Positions 22,165 through 33,455 of a DNA stretch of 64,000 bases are shown one piece after another (the first letter of the stretch is position 1; each line of letters starts with the position of its first letter). Origin of the DNA: Dentipellis sp. KUC8613 (Eukaryota; Basidiomycota; Agaricomycetes; Russulales; Hericiaceae); the NCBI GenBank assembly GCA_002286715.1, contig NSJX01000010.1, positions 725,892 to 789,891 on the forward strand, read 5' to 3'. The notes beneath the pieces are model-generated. The model was given only the letters and a program-made list of their open reading frames with translations. It was not told the DNA's origin and made no database searches. The translations under genes and the position numbers were made by a program.

Positions 22165-23433
22165 TCAGTGGTCGCGAGACTTGCTAGGTTGACGTTGTCA
22201 GAGGTATGAATAAAGAGGTAGAGAGTGGATGCGCACCGGTATTCGCCCTCAGCGGCGACGCTGAGCTCTTCGATCTCGCCCTGGACGGTTGAAAGTGCCT
22301 CGGCGGCAGCCGCGTGATATGACAGCTGTGCGGGAGATTGTCAGATACAGATCCAATGATGTTACCAAACAGCGTACCTGAGCCTTGGTCAAATCGTTGA
22401 GGTTCTTAAGAGGCTCGGGCTAGGGATGAATGACCGTGAGTTGACTGTACCGATTGCCCTCGTATGAATGGAACATACGTTATCCAGGACAGCCTTCATA
22501 AGCGTGATGGCCACCTCGGTCTTCTGCACGAGGTCGTCCTCCGCGTTCTCGACCTCCAGACGCGCATGCTCCTGCTTGGCAGGATTCGCGTTCTTGAGCC
22601 TGAAAGCCCATCGCGGTCAGCGTGTGATCCCCGCAACAACTGACGAATCAACTTACGTCTGCTTCGCAGCATCGAGCTCGAGCCGGCTCACCCGCACAGC
22701 CTGGCGGGCTTTCATCGCCACCGCGATGGACGTCTGCAGCGTCTGCTGCCACGGCGCGAGGAAGTTGGTGCGGATCGTCTCGTCCTGGGCGACGCGTGCC
22801 TCGCCGATCTTCTCCCAGGCGCCCGCGTACTCGACCAGCGCACGCTCGAGCTTGCTGTCGTCGGACTGCCCGCTCGCCGCGTGCACGGTCGCCGCGGCCG
22901 CGTGGGCGGCGCGTCCGAGCGCGTGCGGCAGCGTCTTGTGCTGCGGCACCGGCGCCGCGGTCGGGTTCGGCGTCGGCAGGTTCGTGCCCTTCAGGTTCGT
23001 CGCGGCGAAGGTCGTGATGTTGTGCCCGAGGGCAGTGCCGAACTCGGCGAGCGATTCTTGGACGTGCGTCGGGTAGTCGTAGGCCTCGGTCTCGTACACG
23101 CGGGTGATTCTGTCGATAAGTTAGAGGGCGGTCTGTGGCGACAAGGGTGTGGATATGTACTTCAGGATCGCGAGATGGGTCTGGCGAAGAGCATCGACGC
23201 GCTCCTCGAGAGCCTTGTACTCTGGAAGTAAAAGTAGGACGATAAGTAGTCTATGGGCGTTTAAAGAAAAGATGCGAACCTTGGGGCAGCTCGGTGATTT
23301 CATCTGCAGAGACCTGGCCAAGGCGCTCCTTGGTTGCCTGCACGCTCGAGTTGAAGCCCTTAGCGAACTTGTTAGCAGACTGGCCGAGGTTGAGGCTGGC
23401 TATGCTGGAAGAGATCTTGTTCCAGCCTTCCAT
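22165..23433 (-). CDS. BAR-domain vesicle-trafficking protein
   Basis: Minus-strand exons 23280..23433, 23161..23221, 22657..23109, 22479..22599, 22378..22419, 22237..22325 and 22165..22183 keep phase and give 312 residues. The protein is almost entirely helical with heptad-like runs, as expected for a BAR domain (fungal Gvp36-like type). It begins with an amphipathic segment MEGWNKISSSIASLNLGQ, followed by RLGQVSADEITELPQEYK. It continues with YEAYDYP-like and ETIRTNFLAPWQQTL segments, and ends with helices around ALSTVQGEIEELSVAAEGEY and the terminus RKSRDH. BAR dimers bind and curve membranes in endocytosis or Golgi traffic. Its promoter is shared divergently with PUP1 (178 bp between starts). 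Confidence 0.82.
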
Positions 23434-23611
23434 GGTGTGTAGGAGGGGCGTTGAAAGAGAGGGAGATGGTGGTAGAAGAGACGGAGGATGGAGGGGATGA
23501 TGTGCCTCCGCTGGCTGAGCTGCACAGGACTGAATGCAGATTACGTCAGCTCGCTAGGCGTGTTCTTGTCAGTGGCGGACGCGACGCGTACGCCTCCTCC
23601 TCCCTACCGCC
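23434..23611. promoter_or_regulatory. Divergent promoter of BAR gene and PUP1
   Basis: Only 178 bp separate the two divergent start codons, so the basal promoters must overlap. No proteasome-associated control element was identified with confidence. Confidence 0.5.
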
Positions 23612-24842
23612 ATGACTTCTGTTCACACTGGTGCTGGCTTTGACTTTTCGAACGAGATTCGGTACGTCGATAAAGAAGAAAATAACGAGCGATTGACTGA
23701 TATATAAATCCAGCAACTCGTTCCTCTCGGGCAAGGGCGTGAACCTGCCCAAAGCTACCAGTACCGGTACCACCATCGTGGGCCTCGTCTACAAGGATGG
23801 AATCGTCCTTGGCGCCGACACGCGAGCGACAGCAGGCCCCATCGTCGCAGACAAGAACTGCGAGAAGGTAAATGCTGCCGCTGCGGCACGATCGCTGCTT
23901 TCCCTGACATACCACACAGATCCATTACATCACCGACAACATTCGCTGCTGTGGTGCCGGAACTGCCGCAGATACCGAATTCATCACCGCACTCATATCT
24001 TCGAACATGGAGCTCCATGCGCTCTCCACTGGCCGCAAGCCTCGAGTGGTCACGGCCATGACCATGCTTAAGCAGCGGCTATTCAAGTGCGCATTATTCT
24101 TACATTTAGACGCACGCGGTATTGACCTCTATTGCTTTACTTCTTCTACATCGCATCCCAATGCATCGTATAATTCTGCGTGTCTCCGGCGCGTCTGCAT
24201 CCCCATCGATGTTTGCTACAATGGTACATACGTCATGCAACAGCTACCAAGGCCACATCGGTGCAGCGCTCGTCCTTGGCGGCGTTGACCCCAGCGGCGC
24301 CCATCTCTTCACCATCCACCCGCACGGCTCGACCGACAAGCTCCCCTACGTGACCATGGGTTCCGGTTCGCTTGCCGCCATGGCCGTCTTTGAGAGCGGC
24401 TGGCGCGCAAATATGGAGGTGCGGCGTACATCCAATCTTCTGGAGATTGCGATATAACTGATGTTGATTCATAGAGGGACGAGGCGCTGAGCCTTGTCGT
24501 TGCCGCCATCTCGGCGGGTATTTTCAACGATCTTGGCTCTGGCTCGAACGTCGATGCGTGTGTGATCACTGCGAATCGGACAGAGTACCTCCGCAACTTT
24601 GTCAAACCAAACGAGGTTCGTACGATACCTTCCGTCTTTTTTTTCTTACCGGCCTATTCCCTGCCTCCCCTGCCTCATGCTGATGTTCACGTGACTTGCA
24701 GCGCGCGACAAAAGAGCGCACATACGGCTTCAGGCGCGGTACGACAGCATGGACGAAGGAGAGGGTGCGCAACTTGGTGGTGGAGGAGACGGTCACGCCT
24801 GTGCCCGCGCCTGCCGAGGGCGAGGCGATGGATATCAGCTAG
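23612..24842 (+). CDS. PUP1: 20S proteasome catalytic subunit beta-2
   Basis: Exons 23612..23661, 23714..23867, 23920..24086, 24244..24418, 24475..24615 and 24702..24842 keep phase and give 275 residues. Beta-2 is the trypsin-like protease of the 20S core. The propeptide ends in STG, and cleavage before TTIVGL exposes the catalytic Thr (residue 36). The catalytic partners are present: Asp17 in GADTRAT (residue 52) and Lys33 in NCEKIHYI (residue 68), numbered from the mature Thr. Further family segments are [49 protein letters not shown] and [15 protein letters not shown]. The C-terminal arm that wraps around beta-3 ([14 protein letters not shown]) is also present. It is complete and apparently functional. 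Confidence 0.95.
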
Positions 24843-25571
24843 AAGGTTGTCGGCGACCTGTGTTGTATGTTGTAGGTTCGGAACGTAAATCGCATTGCTT
24901 TCCTTTCTGTGTATAACCCGCCCCAGCTTGGAAAGTACTCGTTGACTCTATTGATCATTTCATTTCGAGCCTGGGCTTCGACCAACTCTGGTCATAATCC
25001 TTCCGCTTTTGCCAAACCGTTCTGTGGGCAGATATACTGACATACCTCGAGGCTGCAAAGTCGATGTTTAGGTGTAGACCGATGCTGAAAGTACGCGATC
25101 GTCCAGTTCGCTCGTCGGAAGTGTATTATGTTCAGGAAATCGTTGTTTGGTTAGTAGCCTTGTGCTATGTTTATCTCGAACTCATGGTCGCATCGCAGAG
25201 TCGCTTGAAAATGCTATGCAGTTGTTATTCCATCCCCGGTACGTGTCTATACGCATGCCCCAGAAGACTCGTCTAATACCTGGGGGTGGGCGCCATGGAT
25301 TGCGAAGGTACGTACAAGTGCCAGTGCCTTGTTCTCTAGAAAGAAGCCTCGTGTCTGATCTCGACTCCCCGTAGCTCGCCCTAAACGTAGCCGTTCGCAG
25401 CCTGATGCCTTTCTTCCCGTTGCGTACCATAACACACTTGCTCCAGTAAGAAGCCCTTATTCTTTCTCGATCCCGTAGGTATGTGTTTCGTCTATAAAGA
25501 GCGAGTGGTGTCTACCAAGGAAGTAGAAGTCCTTCAAGCAAGATACGAAGAACACGACAACCACGATTGTC
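24843..25571. other. Intergenic; left part of duplicated unit begins here
   Basis: The first half is the PUP1 3' flank. From roughly 25,200 on, the sequence matches 28,370 onward (for example GGTACGTGTCT and TTCCCGTTGCGT landmarks), so the tandem duplication includes promoter sequence upstream of the gene at 25572. Confidence 0.5.
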
Positions 25572-26582
25572 ATGGCTTACTCGCGCAGATCGCATGACGT
25601 CTCCTGGAGAGATTCCCCGAGACGCAACAGTCCAACACAAATTGTCCACAGCACCGACCGAAGGAACACGCGTCAAGTGATAGCATCTAGAGCAGACTAG
25701 ATGATGCATCTGCATCCATTCATTCCGAGGTGGAACGTGAATTCGCCTCTGACCTACAACTGGCGCGGAGTGGGTATGCCAACCTCTCTAAATAATGCTC
25801 TCATCTAATAGATCATCTGTCATATAGACCTGCTTCATTTACTGGTAGTGACCTAATTACTGCTCTGCGAAATTCGATGCCGCTCATACGGGGCGCGCAC
25901 AGCGTATCTGACACTCACATACAGCAGACTGCAGTGGGGCCGTCCGCGGCGTCTCATCACAAAGATCGACATTCCGCCGCAGGCTCCAGCGCCAGATCGT
26001 CTGTAGCTGGCTCTTCTGAACAGCGACACACAGCCGATGTCATGCATCCTCATGAAGTCGTCTTCAGTGCAGGACATGGCTATCAGGAACAGTGGAAGGC
26101 TGAGCGTTTGCAGTCCCAACCTCAGGCTGTCGCCTTGAGCTCCAAAGCGCCGCGCATCCTGGCGACGAATCCCAGGGCGCTCGCTTCGCGGAAAGGGCGC
26201 AGCACGACTGCGCAGGATTTGTATAATCTCAACAAGAGACTTCCGGATCCCTGGCACAGGTATGATGACCCCCTCAACAAGAGAGTGATTCCAAAAGGTG
26301 GGTCACCGATTGAATCCGTGGAATGTATGCCGATTTCTCTCTCGTGCAGCGACTGAATATATTGATCACCTTGAGCAGGCTTTGAAGTCGAAAGTCGACG
26401 ATCTCCAGAGAAAAGAAATGGAACTCCAGGACAAAGACAAGAGAATAGAATGGTACGGGGCTACACTTGAGGCTGAGATCATCAAAAAGCTAAATACGGA
26501 GAGCGAGCTTCATTGGCGCTACGCTGAAGTCAGTTCTTTACGGGGCGTGTTGGATCAATATGGTATCCATGTCAGTTTCTGA
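25572..26582 (+). pseudogene. Coiled-coil protein of unknown family, frameshifted copy
   Basis: The exon blocks are 25572..25773, 25828..26297 and 26350..26582, matching those of the intact paralogue at 28709. The first exon starts MAYSRRSHDVSWRDSPRR, but a one-base deletion relative to the paralogue (in the segment after CGAAGGAAC, around 25,665) leads to a stop at about 25,700. The remaining reading frame is intact: DLQLARSG, PASFTGSDL, SHEVV-like HEVVFSAGHGYQEQWKAE, AQDLYNLNKRLPDPWHRYDD, then a C-terminal helical segment ATEYIDHLEQALKSKVDDLQ. An alternative is that translation starts at the ATG near 25,877 and a shortened protein is made. I do not recognise the family. Confidence 0.6.
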
Positions 26583-26698
26583 TATTTCAAGTTGGCACTA
26601 GGGATCGGCGTTTGAGTCAATGCGAGCGGTGTGTTTCGATCTGAATAACACGATATAGACTGTATTTTGTTTTCTCAATCTAACTGCATTCCTATGCT

Positions 26699-27293
26699 TC
26701 AAATCCCTCGTGTGATCATCCTCCGATGCCTTGCTTGTTCGTTGCGCCGCTCGTTTTCCATCTGCATTCCAATTTCTCGAAGAGCCTGCTTATGCGATTC
26801 ATCAACTTCTTTGTCCGTAAGATCAAAGTTGCGCTTCATCAGTTCCGGGCCACGATCCCCTCGTATTAGGTCTCGCAATCCTAGCACTGCCCTATCCAGC
26901 CTGGCATGCCCCATAAGCATACAGTTGCAGAGAACGTCATTATACTGGATGGATGATATACGGCCTTGATCACGGGCGAGTCTGGCTTCACATATCTCCT
27001 GGTAAAGCTGTGCGCGAGAAGGGAGGACAACGTCATCGTAATTGACGTTGCGCCACCGCTCGACTGTGGGTCTGACCGTGAGTAGATACATTCATTGTCG
27101 AGCGCTTTACTGTCCGTACCTGAATCTTGAAAGCTAGCAAGGGAGCTGATATCTAGTTGAAAGGACATATCAGCGAGAACGCGGGCCAGCAAAATAAAGG
27201 CTACGTACTGTCTTGACCAGCGGCAGTCACTGTATATTGTGCAGACGAGGAGTTTTGTTGATCATGGATAGTAGCATGAGGATGATAAGACAT
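26699..27293 (-). CDS. Protein of unknown family, paralogue A
   Basis: Minus-strand exons 27209..27293, 27120..27152 and 26699..27063 keep phase and give 160 residues. It starts MSYHPHATIHDQQNSSSAQY, and the body is strongly helical and charged: NVNYDDVVLPSRAQLYQEIC, ARLARDQGRISSIQYNDVL, LDRAVLGLRDLIRGDRGPEL, KRNFDLTDKEVDESHKQALR. It has no signal peptide or membrane segment. The paralogue at 29849 has the same three-exon structure and conserved NVNYD, VVLP, RAQL, RISxxQY and NFDL. Function is unknown. It is transcribed towards the coiled-coil gene at 25572, and the pair was duplicated together, which hints at a shared role (inference). Confidence 0.7.
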
Positions 27294-28708
27294 GGGCTAG
27301 AATACGATGCTGGGATCTCTGTTTGCACCTTCAAGTAGGAAAATGCGTGCTCACCTTGCCAGTGTAAGTTTCAAGAGGCAAGAGGCCAAAGGCTGGCCAC
27401 CCTGAGCACCTGCGCCTTTATAAAGACACCGTATGTGTTGCTTCTGTCGTGAGTGAATGTTTTTGTTGAATCGCTTACCAATCATCACCTTTCAATTGTA
27501 TGGCACGCGGCTTTGCTATCGGCTGTAGTGAGGTGACGGGTGAATCTTGCTACATGTTCGGGATGCGAACGACATCCAAATCTTCGTAGCTTCGTGCGAA
27601 TTAGTAACACAATAGTACTCAAGGACCTACCAGAAGTCAGATATCGCGGTTGCCACCTATGTAGGTCATGTAATTGTTATGTGTACAACTCGTGAGTTTA
27701 TTCAATCTTCTGCTGCCAAGAAAGAGACGATGAAGGATGAGCATCTACGAAGGCGGCTGCTGGTATCGACGCAGGAAAGATCTTCCGCTGTCTGCTTATA
27801 CGATGGTGGTGGCGCTGGCAAGCTCGGGGAAGTTTGAATTCACGTCGCAGGCGCCCGGGTCCTGGGGCCCGGGTCGGGCCGAAGGCTATGTCGGCCAGCG
27901 GCTGTGAGCCGTTGACCGCTTCATTGTGCCGCATCGTCAACTTTCAACGACCTTCCCATAGGTGAGTAGTTACTGTAGACTGCGCCCGAGTTATGTTAAC
28001 ATGACAACGAATCGTTCTCATCTATATGAGCACACTCAAGAAGACATCACATGATACGTGAGCCCTATCGCACCGTCCGAATCGCCCGTCGCGTCGAGTG
28101 TGGCCGGAGAGTGTCTTGGATGTATGGCCCCGAAGTGCAAGTCATAGATTTACGATAAGCACTTCTCCGTGACTCTATGGAGTTATATATTCGTGTTAAT
28201 TTCTGTTTCATGCTTGCTAGAAGTGTCCGTACGCCCGGCGCTTGCATGTTCAACTTTACATCCTAAGTATTCAAGACATTCTTGTTGGGTGAGTGACCTT
28301 GTGCCATATCTGTACCAAACCCGCGGTCTCAACATAGGATTGGGTATACATTATGCGATATATACTTGCATCCTCGTCCTGGTACGTGTCTCTACCCAAA
28401 AAGTCCTGTGTTATGCGCCCCCAGTTTCGGTCCAGAAAGGTACATTCTAGTATGAGTGTCTTGTTCTCTGGAAGGAAGATTCGTGTCTGATGTCGTCTCC
28501 ACGTAGACTACCCAACATACTCTCTCACAGCCTTATGTCTTTATTCCCGTTGCGTGGCATATCACGCTTGTTCTCTGGGAGGAAAGGTGAGAAGCTCTTG
28601 TTCCCTTTGAGTCCGGTAGGTATCCGATTCCTGTATAAGGAGCAAGTGGTTTCTGTTCAGGAAGTACAGAACACTCAAGCAACGACGAACACGACAACGA
28701 CGATAATA
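27294..28708. other. Spacer between duplicated units
   Basis: No gene is recognised. It contains the minus-strand promoter of the left unit, a GC-rich partly palindromic patch (27,850-27,885, GCGCCCGGGTC and GGGCCCGGGTC), and from about 28,370 the start of the right unit. Confidence 0.5.
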
Positions 28709-29691
28709 ATGGCTTACTCACACAGGTCGCACGACTTGTCCTCAAGAGATTGGAGACACTCTTCTACTCACGGCAGTCCGACACAAACTGCTCATGACGT
28801 TCAACGAAGGAACGAGTTGCCCGCGTTCAGCAGTAGCGTCTACAATGTATTAGACAGCACACCTGCTCACACTCGAGTAGAACACGAATTCGTGTCTGAC
28901 CTCCAACTGGCGCGAGCCCGGTACGTAGAGCTTATCAGATGATAGTCATCCATTCTAATAGGCACCCGCTCCACAGGCCTGCTTCGTTTGCTAGCAGCAG
29001 CCTTGTCAATCCCTTGGGAAATCCAACGTCCCATACACAGGGCGCGTACGATATGGCTAACGCATCTATACAGCAGACTGCAGTGGGACAAACTGCGCCA
29101 TCTCATCACGGAAAACGGCAGTCCTCTGCACGGTCTAGCACCAGATCATCCGTGCCCGGCTCTTCTACGCGACAACACTCGGCCGACATGACCGCTTCCC
29201 ATGAAGTTGTCTTTAGCGTCGGGCATGATTATCAAGATCAGTGGAAGGCTGAGCAGCTTCAACCTGTCGCCTCGAGCTCTAAGGCTCCGCGCGTCCTGGC
29301 AACAACTCTCAAGGCGCGCGCTGCGCGGAAGAGGAGGAGCACGGGTGCTCAGGATTTGTATAATCTCAACAAGAAGCTTCCGGATCCTTGGCATAGGTAT
29401 GATGACCCTCTCAATAGGAGAGTAATCCCGAAAGGTGAGTCGTTGTTCGACTTCTTATGATCCATACTCATTTTCTCTTGTGTAGCAACTGAATACATTG
29501 ATTACCTTGAGCAGACAGTGACACAGAAAGTCAAGAAGCTACATGACAAAGACAAGCAAATAGAATGGTTCGAGCATGAACTCGAGACCCACAACATTAA
29601 ATACATAGGTCTGGAAAGAGAACTGCACCAACGTTGCGAGGAGATCGATTATTTGCGGAGCACTCTGCACCAGCATGATATTAGCTTTTGA
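28709..29691 (+). CDS. Coiled-coil protein of unknown family, intact copy
   Basis: Exons 28709..28920, 28977..29434 and 29486..29691 keep phase and give 291 residues. It starts MAYSHRSHDLSSRDWRHSS. The middle is Ser/Gln/His-rich and probably disordered (SIQQTAVGQTAPSHHGKRQS). The most conserved blocks against the left copy are ASHEVVFSVGHDYQDQWKAE and AQDLYNLNKKLPDPWHRYDD. The last exon is a likely coiled coil (YIDYLEQTVTQKVKKLHDKD, KQIEWFEHELE, LERELHQRCEEIDYLRSTL). It has no membrane segment or signal peptide. I do not recognise the family; a structural or adaptor role would be a guess. It is convergent with the gene at 29849. Confidence 0.72.
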
Positions 29692-29848
29692 AACGGGATC
29701 TCTCACTCCTTTTGTGCATTCAGACATATTATAACAGTTGATTCTCTTATTCGAAGGCGATTCTACACTTTGTCAAACAATGAAGGTAGCATGTCTGATT
29801 CGGATGGCATGATATAGGTATTGAGACGAGTCGTACAATGCTCATGCT

Positions 29849-30434
29849 TCAAAACCCCCCCGTTCCTCTTCTCCGAAGTATTCCCTGCTCGCTGCGCCTC
29901 CAGTTTTCCAATTTCAGCATTATGATTCGTCGAGCCTGCTCACGCGATTCGTTGACATCGCTCTCAGAAAGGTCGAAGTTGCGATTTATCAGTTCCCTGG
30001 TATCTTCGCCTTGCATCGCTCGTCGTAGTCCTTGCATCCCCCTATCCAGTCTAGCTTGCCTCGCTTGCATACAACGAACGAGAACTTCACAATACTGAGA
30101 GGGCGAGATACGACCTTCGTCCCGAGCGAGTTTAGCTTCATACATTTCTTGATCAAGCTGTGCGCGGCGAGGGAGAACCACGTTGTCGTAGTTGACGTCC
30201 GTCAATTGAACTGAGTCGCTGATCATGAGCGTGCACTGAGCGTGTGATGGAATAAGTGCGGACTCTACCTGCATTTGAGAAGCCAATAAGGGAGCTGCTT
30301 GTATCTGAGAACATACTAGTCAAACACAAGCCGAAGGAATTCATAGACTACGTACTGGCCTGACTTTCAGGACTCACCGTTCCCGAAGGTGAATACTGTT
30401 GACCGTGAGCTGGGGGAGAAAAATGATAAGACAT
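29849..30434 (-). CDS. Protein of unknown family, paralogue B
   Basis: Minus-strand exons 30356..30434, 30269..30304 and 29849..30210 keep phase and give 158 residues, with the same structure as the gene at 26699. It starts MSYHFSPPAHGQQYSPSG and has NVNYDNVVLPRRAQLDQEMY, ARDEGRISPSQYCEVLVRC, LDRGMQGLRRAMQG and NRNFDLSESDVNESREQARR. It is mostly helical and charged, with no known domain. Confidence 0.7.
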
Positions 30435-31528
30435 CGGCTGGAAAAAGAGGTTCAGATCTTCGTTTGCGTGCACCGTCGTCGAGGAGAAGAGTGTGTACGT
30501 TTGAAACTCATCAAACGGGTCCTCGGGAGAAACTGACTACTGCAAGCATCTGCGTATTTATACCTACGTAGTCCACGGGTGGAAGAGAGAATATCACGTT
30601 TCTTGTGAATGGATGTAATTGTTGAACCACCTAAGCGGAGGTGGAAACGAAAAAGATGACAGGCCCGGGCAATCTCCCTTCAATTGTGTTGCACGCTACG
30701 CATACATTGTTATCAGCTACAATCAGATAGCAGTGAATGTTGCTATGTATCTAAAGAGCTAATAAATCAACACCAGGAGCCTCAGAGCCTCGCTGGTGAG
30801 GAATGCAACACAATAGTACTTGAGTACACACCAGTTGCCGCCTAGTAGGCTATGTAATTGTCATGGACACCAGATAGACACGACTCGTGGGTGAACGAAA
30901 AAAAAATGAAGGAATCCGGCACAAAAAATGCCATTATCGGCATCAACGCAAGTCCACCAAGCTCGAGGGCATTTGCAGTTGTCTGTCAAGACCCGATGCT
31001 CGAGCCTTCGTAGTCCGGATCGAGGTCAGCTGCGGAGGCTAGGCGCCGGGCTGGTCTCCGAGTCACATCAGCAAAAGCGCAGGTGACTTGTAAGGGCTTG
31101 TGGCGCTGGCACATTCGCGTCCCGCCGTCCATCCCATAGCTTATCATGTATGTCATTTTCCTCCAACACCTCTATTGTCTGTCTGTTGCATTTACCTACC
31201 GTACTGGCAGCTGTCCTATGGACACTGACAGGTAGATACGGCGATAAGATCCGATGTCAACTGCTCTGGATGTCTTAGGAAACACTTGGCCGAGTCACAA
31301 TGCGGGTTTACTTCTATATACGTTTTTGGCCTTGCTCTGGGAAATGTGTAACTCGCTGCCATCCTTATAGGCATTGCAAAGCTACTTGGCTGGTGACTCA
31401 AGTGAATGACATATAGTCGGGTATCATAAAGTCTTTTGATTCGCAGTCTCGCCATACAATGCGGTAGAGATGACGACATGCCGTATGTAACTATAGCACG
31501 CTCTGAATCAAGTTCGTGAGGGTAACTT
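30435..31528. other. Intergenic region, end of duplicated unit and unique sequence
   Basis: The first about 450 bp belong to the right duplicated unit (ACACAATAGTACT at 30,808 mirrors 27,607). The rest shows no recognised gene. Confidence 0.45.
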
Positions 31529-32620
31529 TCAGCCTTGTATTGGGAAGTCATGACCGGCACCGCTAATAGCGACAATATCCACATACTGGACAATCGCGCT
31601 TCCCTGGGCCCGTGCCCAACGGGGATAGCACACAGAACAGGCCCCGCCATTCCCATCCAGCATCTCGCCTACCAGAGAAACAAAAAGGAAGAAGTAGCAA
31701 TGCACGCGCCGCTTGACCCGGTCGAGGCTGATGCGCTCGACCTCCGCGAGCTCGGCGAGCGTCAGCTGTGCCGTGTACGAGAAATCGAAATACAGTTTCG
31801 TGGGTGCGACGAGGGAGCCCATTTCGTCGAAGTGTAACTCGAGCACCTCGCGCAATTCGAAGTTGATGATGTGTGTCGTGGTGAGGTTGCTCTGGATTGG
31901 CCAGCGGCGGAGCTGTTTCTCGTGAATCAGAGATGGATGTGAGTGAAAGGAGGGAAGAGGAGTGCGTGTCTCGTCGTAAGAAGAGATGACCTCGTCGCCG
32001 ATCTTGAGCTGGCCGTAATTCAGGTGTTCTGTAGGCAGCACATAGCTGTTGTACACCTGCACATTCGTGACCTGGAAGCCGGCCGCGCCGTCGACGACGA
32101 CATTGCCTGTGCCGTACTCCTGTTCACCCGCCTCGGCGTAGAAGCTGGTGCGATCGAGCAGGACGCCGAACGACGCACATTAGCATGGAAAACGAGACTT
32201 AAAAGTAGAAAGGCAGACGCACCGTACTTCGCTGAATCGTCTGTCTCGGGCACGGCATCGTTCTTCCCAAGCTCCTTCCCGCCCGCCTTCATCGACGCCT
32301 CGCCCGCCTCCCGCACCTTCTCGAACTCCTCCTCGTTGACGCCGGGCCCGAGCTCCTCCGGCATCAGCCGCGTCAGGTCGGGCGGGGAATCCGTACATGT
32401 CGTACAGCCGCCACACATCCTTCCCGCTGAGCTCCTTCGCGTTCTGCGTGAGTGCGGCCGTGGCGTGCTGCTCGCAGTGCGCGCGAAGATCGAGCGGAAG
32501 GCGTCCGTGTAGTAGTTCGAGCGCACGTCCTGGATGATGGACACGAGCCGTTGGAAGCCCATGCAGCTTCTTCGTCGCTGAGTCAGGTGACGGTTTGGTG
32601 GGCTCGACCACGGAGGAAGA
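31529..32620 (-). pseudogene. Alanyl-tRNA synthetase relic
   Basis: Read on the minus strand, several AlaRS blocks appear in the right order: MGFQRLVSIIQDVRSNYYTD, AKELSGKDVWRLYDMYGFP, DLTRLMPEELGPGVNEEEFE, DDSAKYG, DRTSFYAEAGEQEYGTGNV, RRWPIQSNLTTTHIINFELR and GSLVAPTKLYFDF followed by ELAEVERISLDRV. The aminoacylation core upstream and the C-terminal part are missing. A one-base shift near 32,385 separates the YGFP block from the DLTRLM block. The editing-domain HxxxH has lost its first His (SNLTTTH in place of NHTxTH). The remains are therefore a broken copy; the functional gene must lie elsewhere in the genome. Confidence 0.82.
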
Positions 32621-32631
32621 ACGACCGGCAT

Positions 32632-33119
32632 GTGGACTGTCGCGGGGGCGGGGTCGGTGAGGACATGGAAGAGAGGTTGAAGTCGAAGTCACCGGCGCAG
32701 GAGAGCGTAGCACTGTGATCGGGTGGAGAGTATTGGGCCGGTGGGCAGCATCTACTTACATCGGGAATGAGTTTGAGGGCGTCGGTATCGTCGACATTGT
32801 CCTAATACCTAAGGCTGTTCGGGAAAACTGGAAAAAGGAGGGGTGCAGAGGTATTCCTACTGTTACTCAGCGAATAAGACTCGAAATGAAAAGTGGCTGG
32901 AGTTGGAAAGAGTGATGCGGCGAAGCGATGCGACACAACGCGACGCTAAGCGCACACTCTACCTGCGTTTACTTGCATTACACGCCTACTCGTCTTGGCT
33001 TCATCCTATCCAGATTATCTACGTATTTCTGTCAGTGTCTCACTTTCAGTGTCTGTCCCATGCTGAGTTTCATCACCGTTTAATACCAGTGAAGTGGTCC
33101 ACGACCCTCTGTCACTGAT
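32632..33119. other. Intergenic region, no gene recognised
   Basis: About 490 bp between the AlaRS relic and the small gene at 33120. Nothing was identified. Confidence 0.4.
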
Positions 33120-33455
33120 ATGTCCGAGGCTTTCGTTACTTCGTTTCAAAAGGTGTGCTCCCATTTCTTGCAATTGTGGTAGTCTCCTAACGTCGCTCAG
33201 GCGCATGGCTACGCAAAGTTGCTCATGCAAGCCAAAAGCGCCGTAGTTGGGGCATATGCTTGGCCAGAAGATAAAGGCACCGGCTCGAATGGCATTCAAC
33301 TTCGATGGGGAGATGCTCTCGTCAGCCAGCCTTCGACACGGGCAATCCTGCTCATGAGCAAAGCAAGACAACTGGGTACGATATACTGGGACGTCAAACA
33401 CCCACCCTCGGAGGAGTCGTTCCTCAAAGCGGTAGCGAAATTCTTGGAAAATTGA
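33120..33455 (+). CDS. Small protein of unknown family
   Basis: Exons 33120..33152 and 33201..33455 keep phase and give 95 residues. The sequence is well mixed (AHGYAKLLMQAKSAVVGAYA, GIQLRWGDALVSQPSTRAIL, LGTIYWDVKHPPSEESFLKA) and does not look like a random frame. No signal peptide, membrane helix or Cys pattern is present. The intron has GTGTGC and CTCAG borders. I do not recognise it; it could also be a fragment of a larger decayed gene, since it lies among relics. Confidence 0.45.

Larger units (their letters stand above)
25200..27720. repeat. Left unit of a tandem segmental duplication
   Basis: This unit and the one at 28,370-30,890 share upstream sequence, two convergent genes and downstream sequence in the same order. 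Corresponding landmarks are about 3,136-3,200 bp apart: ATG at 25572 and 28709, stop of the minus-strand gene at 26699 and 29849, and ACACAATAGTACT at 27607 and 30808. Protein and DNA divergence is clear, so the event is not recent. Limits are approximate. Confidence 0.85.
28370..30890. repeat. Right unit of the tandem segmental duplication
   Basis: Second unit of the duplication described for 25,200-27,720. Both genes of this unit are open, whereas the left unit has one frameshifted gene. Confidence 0.85.

Noticed and set aside
25200..30890. LTR retrotransposon explanation for the duplicated block
   Set aside because: The repeated units contain two spliced genes each and no gag-pol, integrase or primer-binding site; a segmental duplication fits better.
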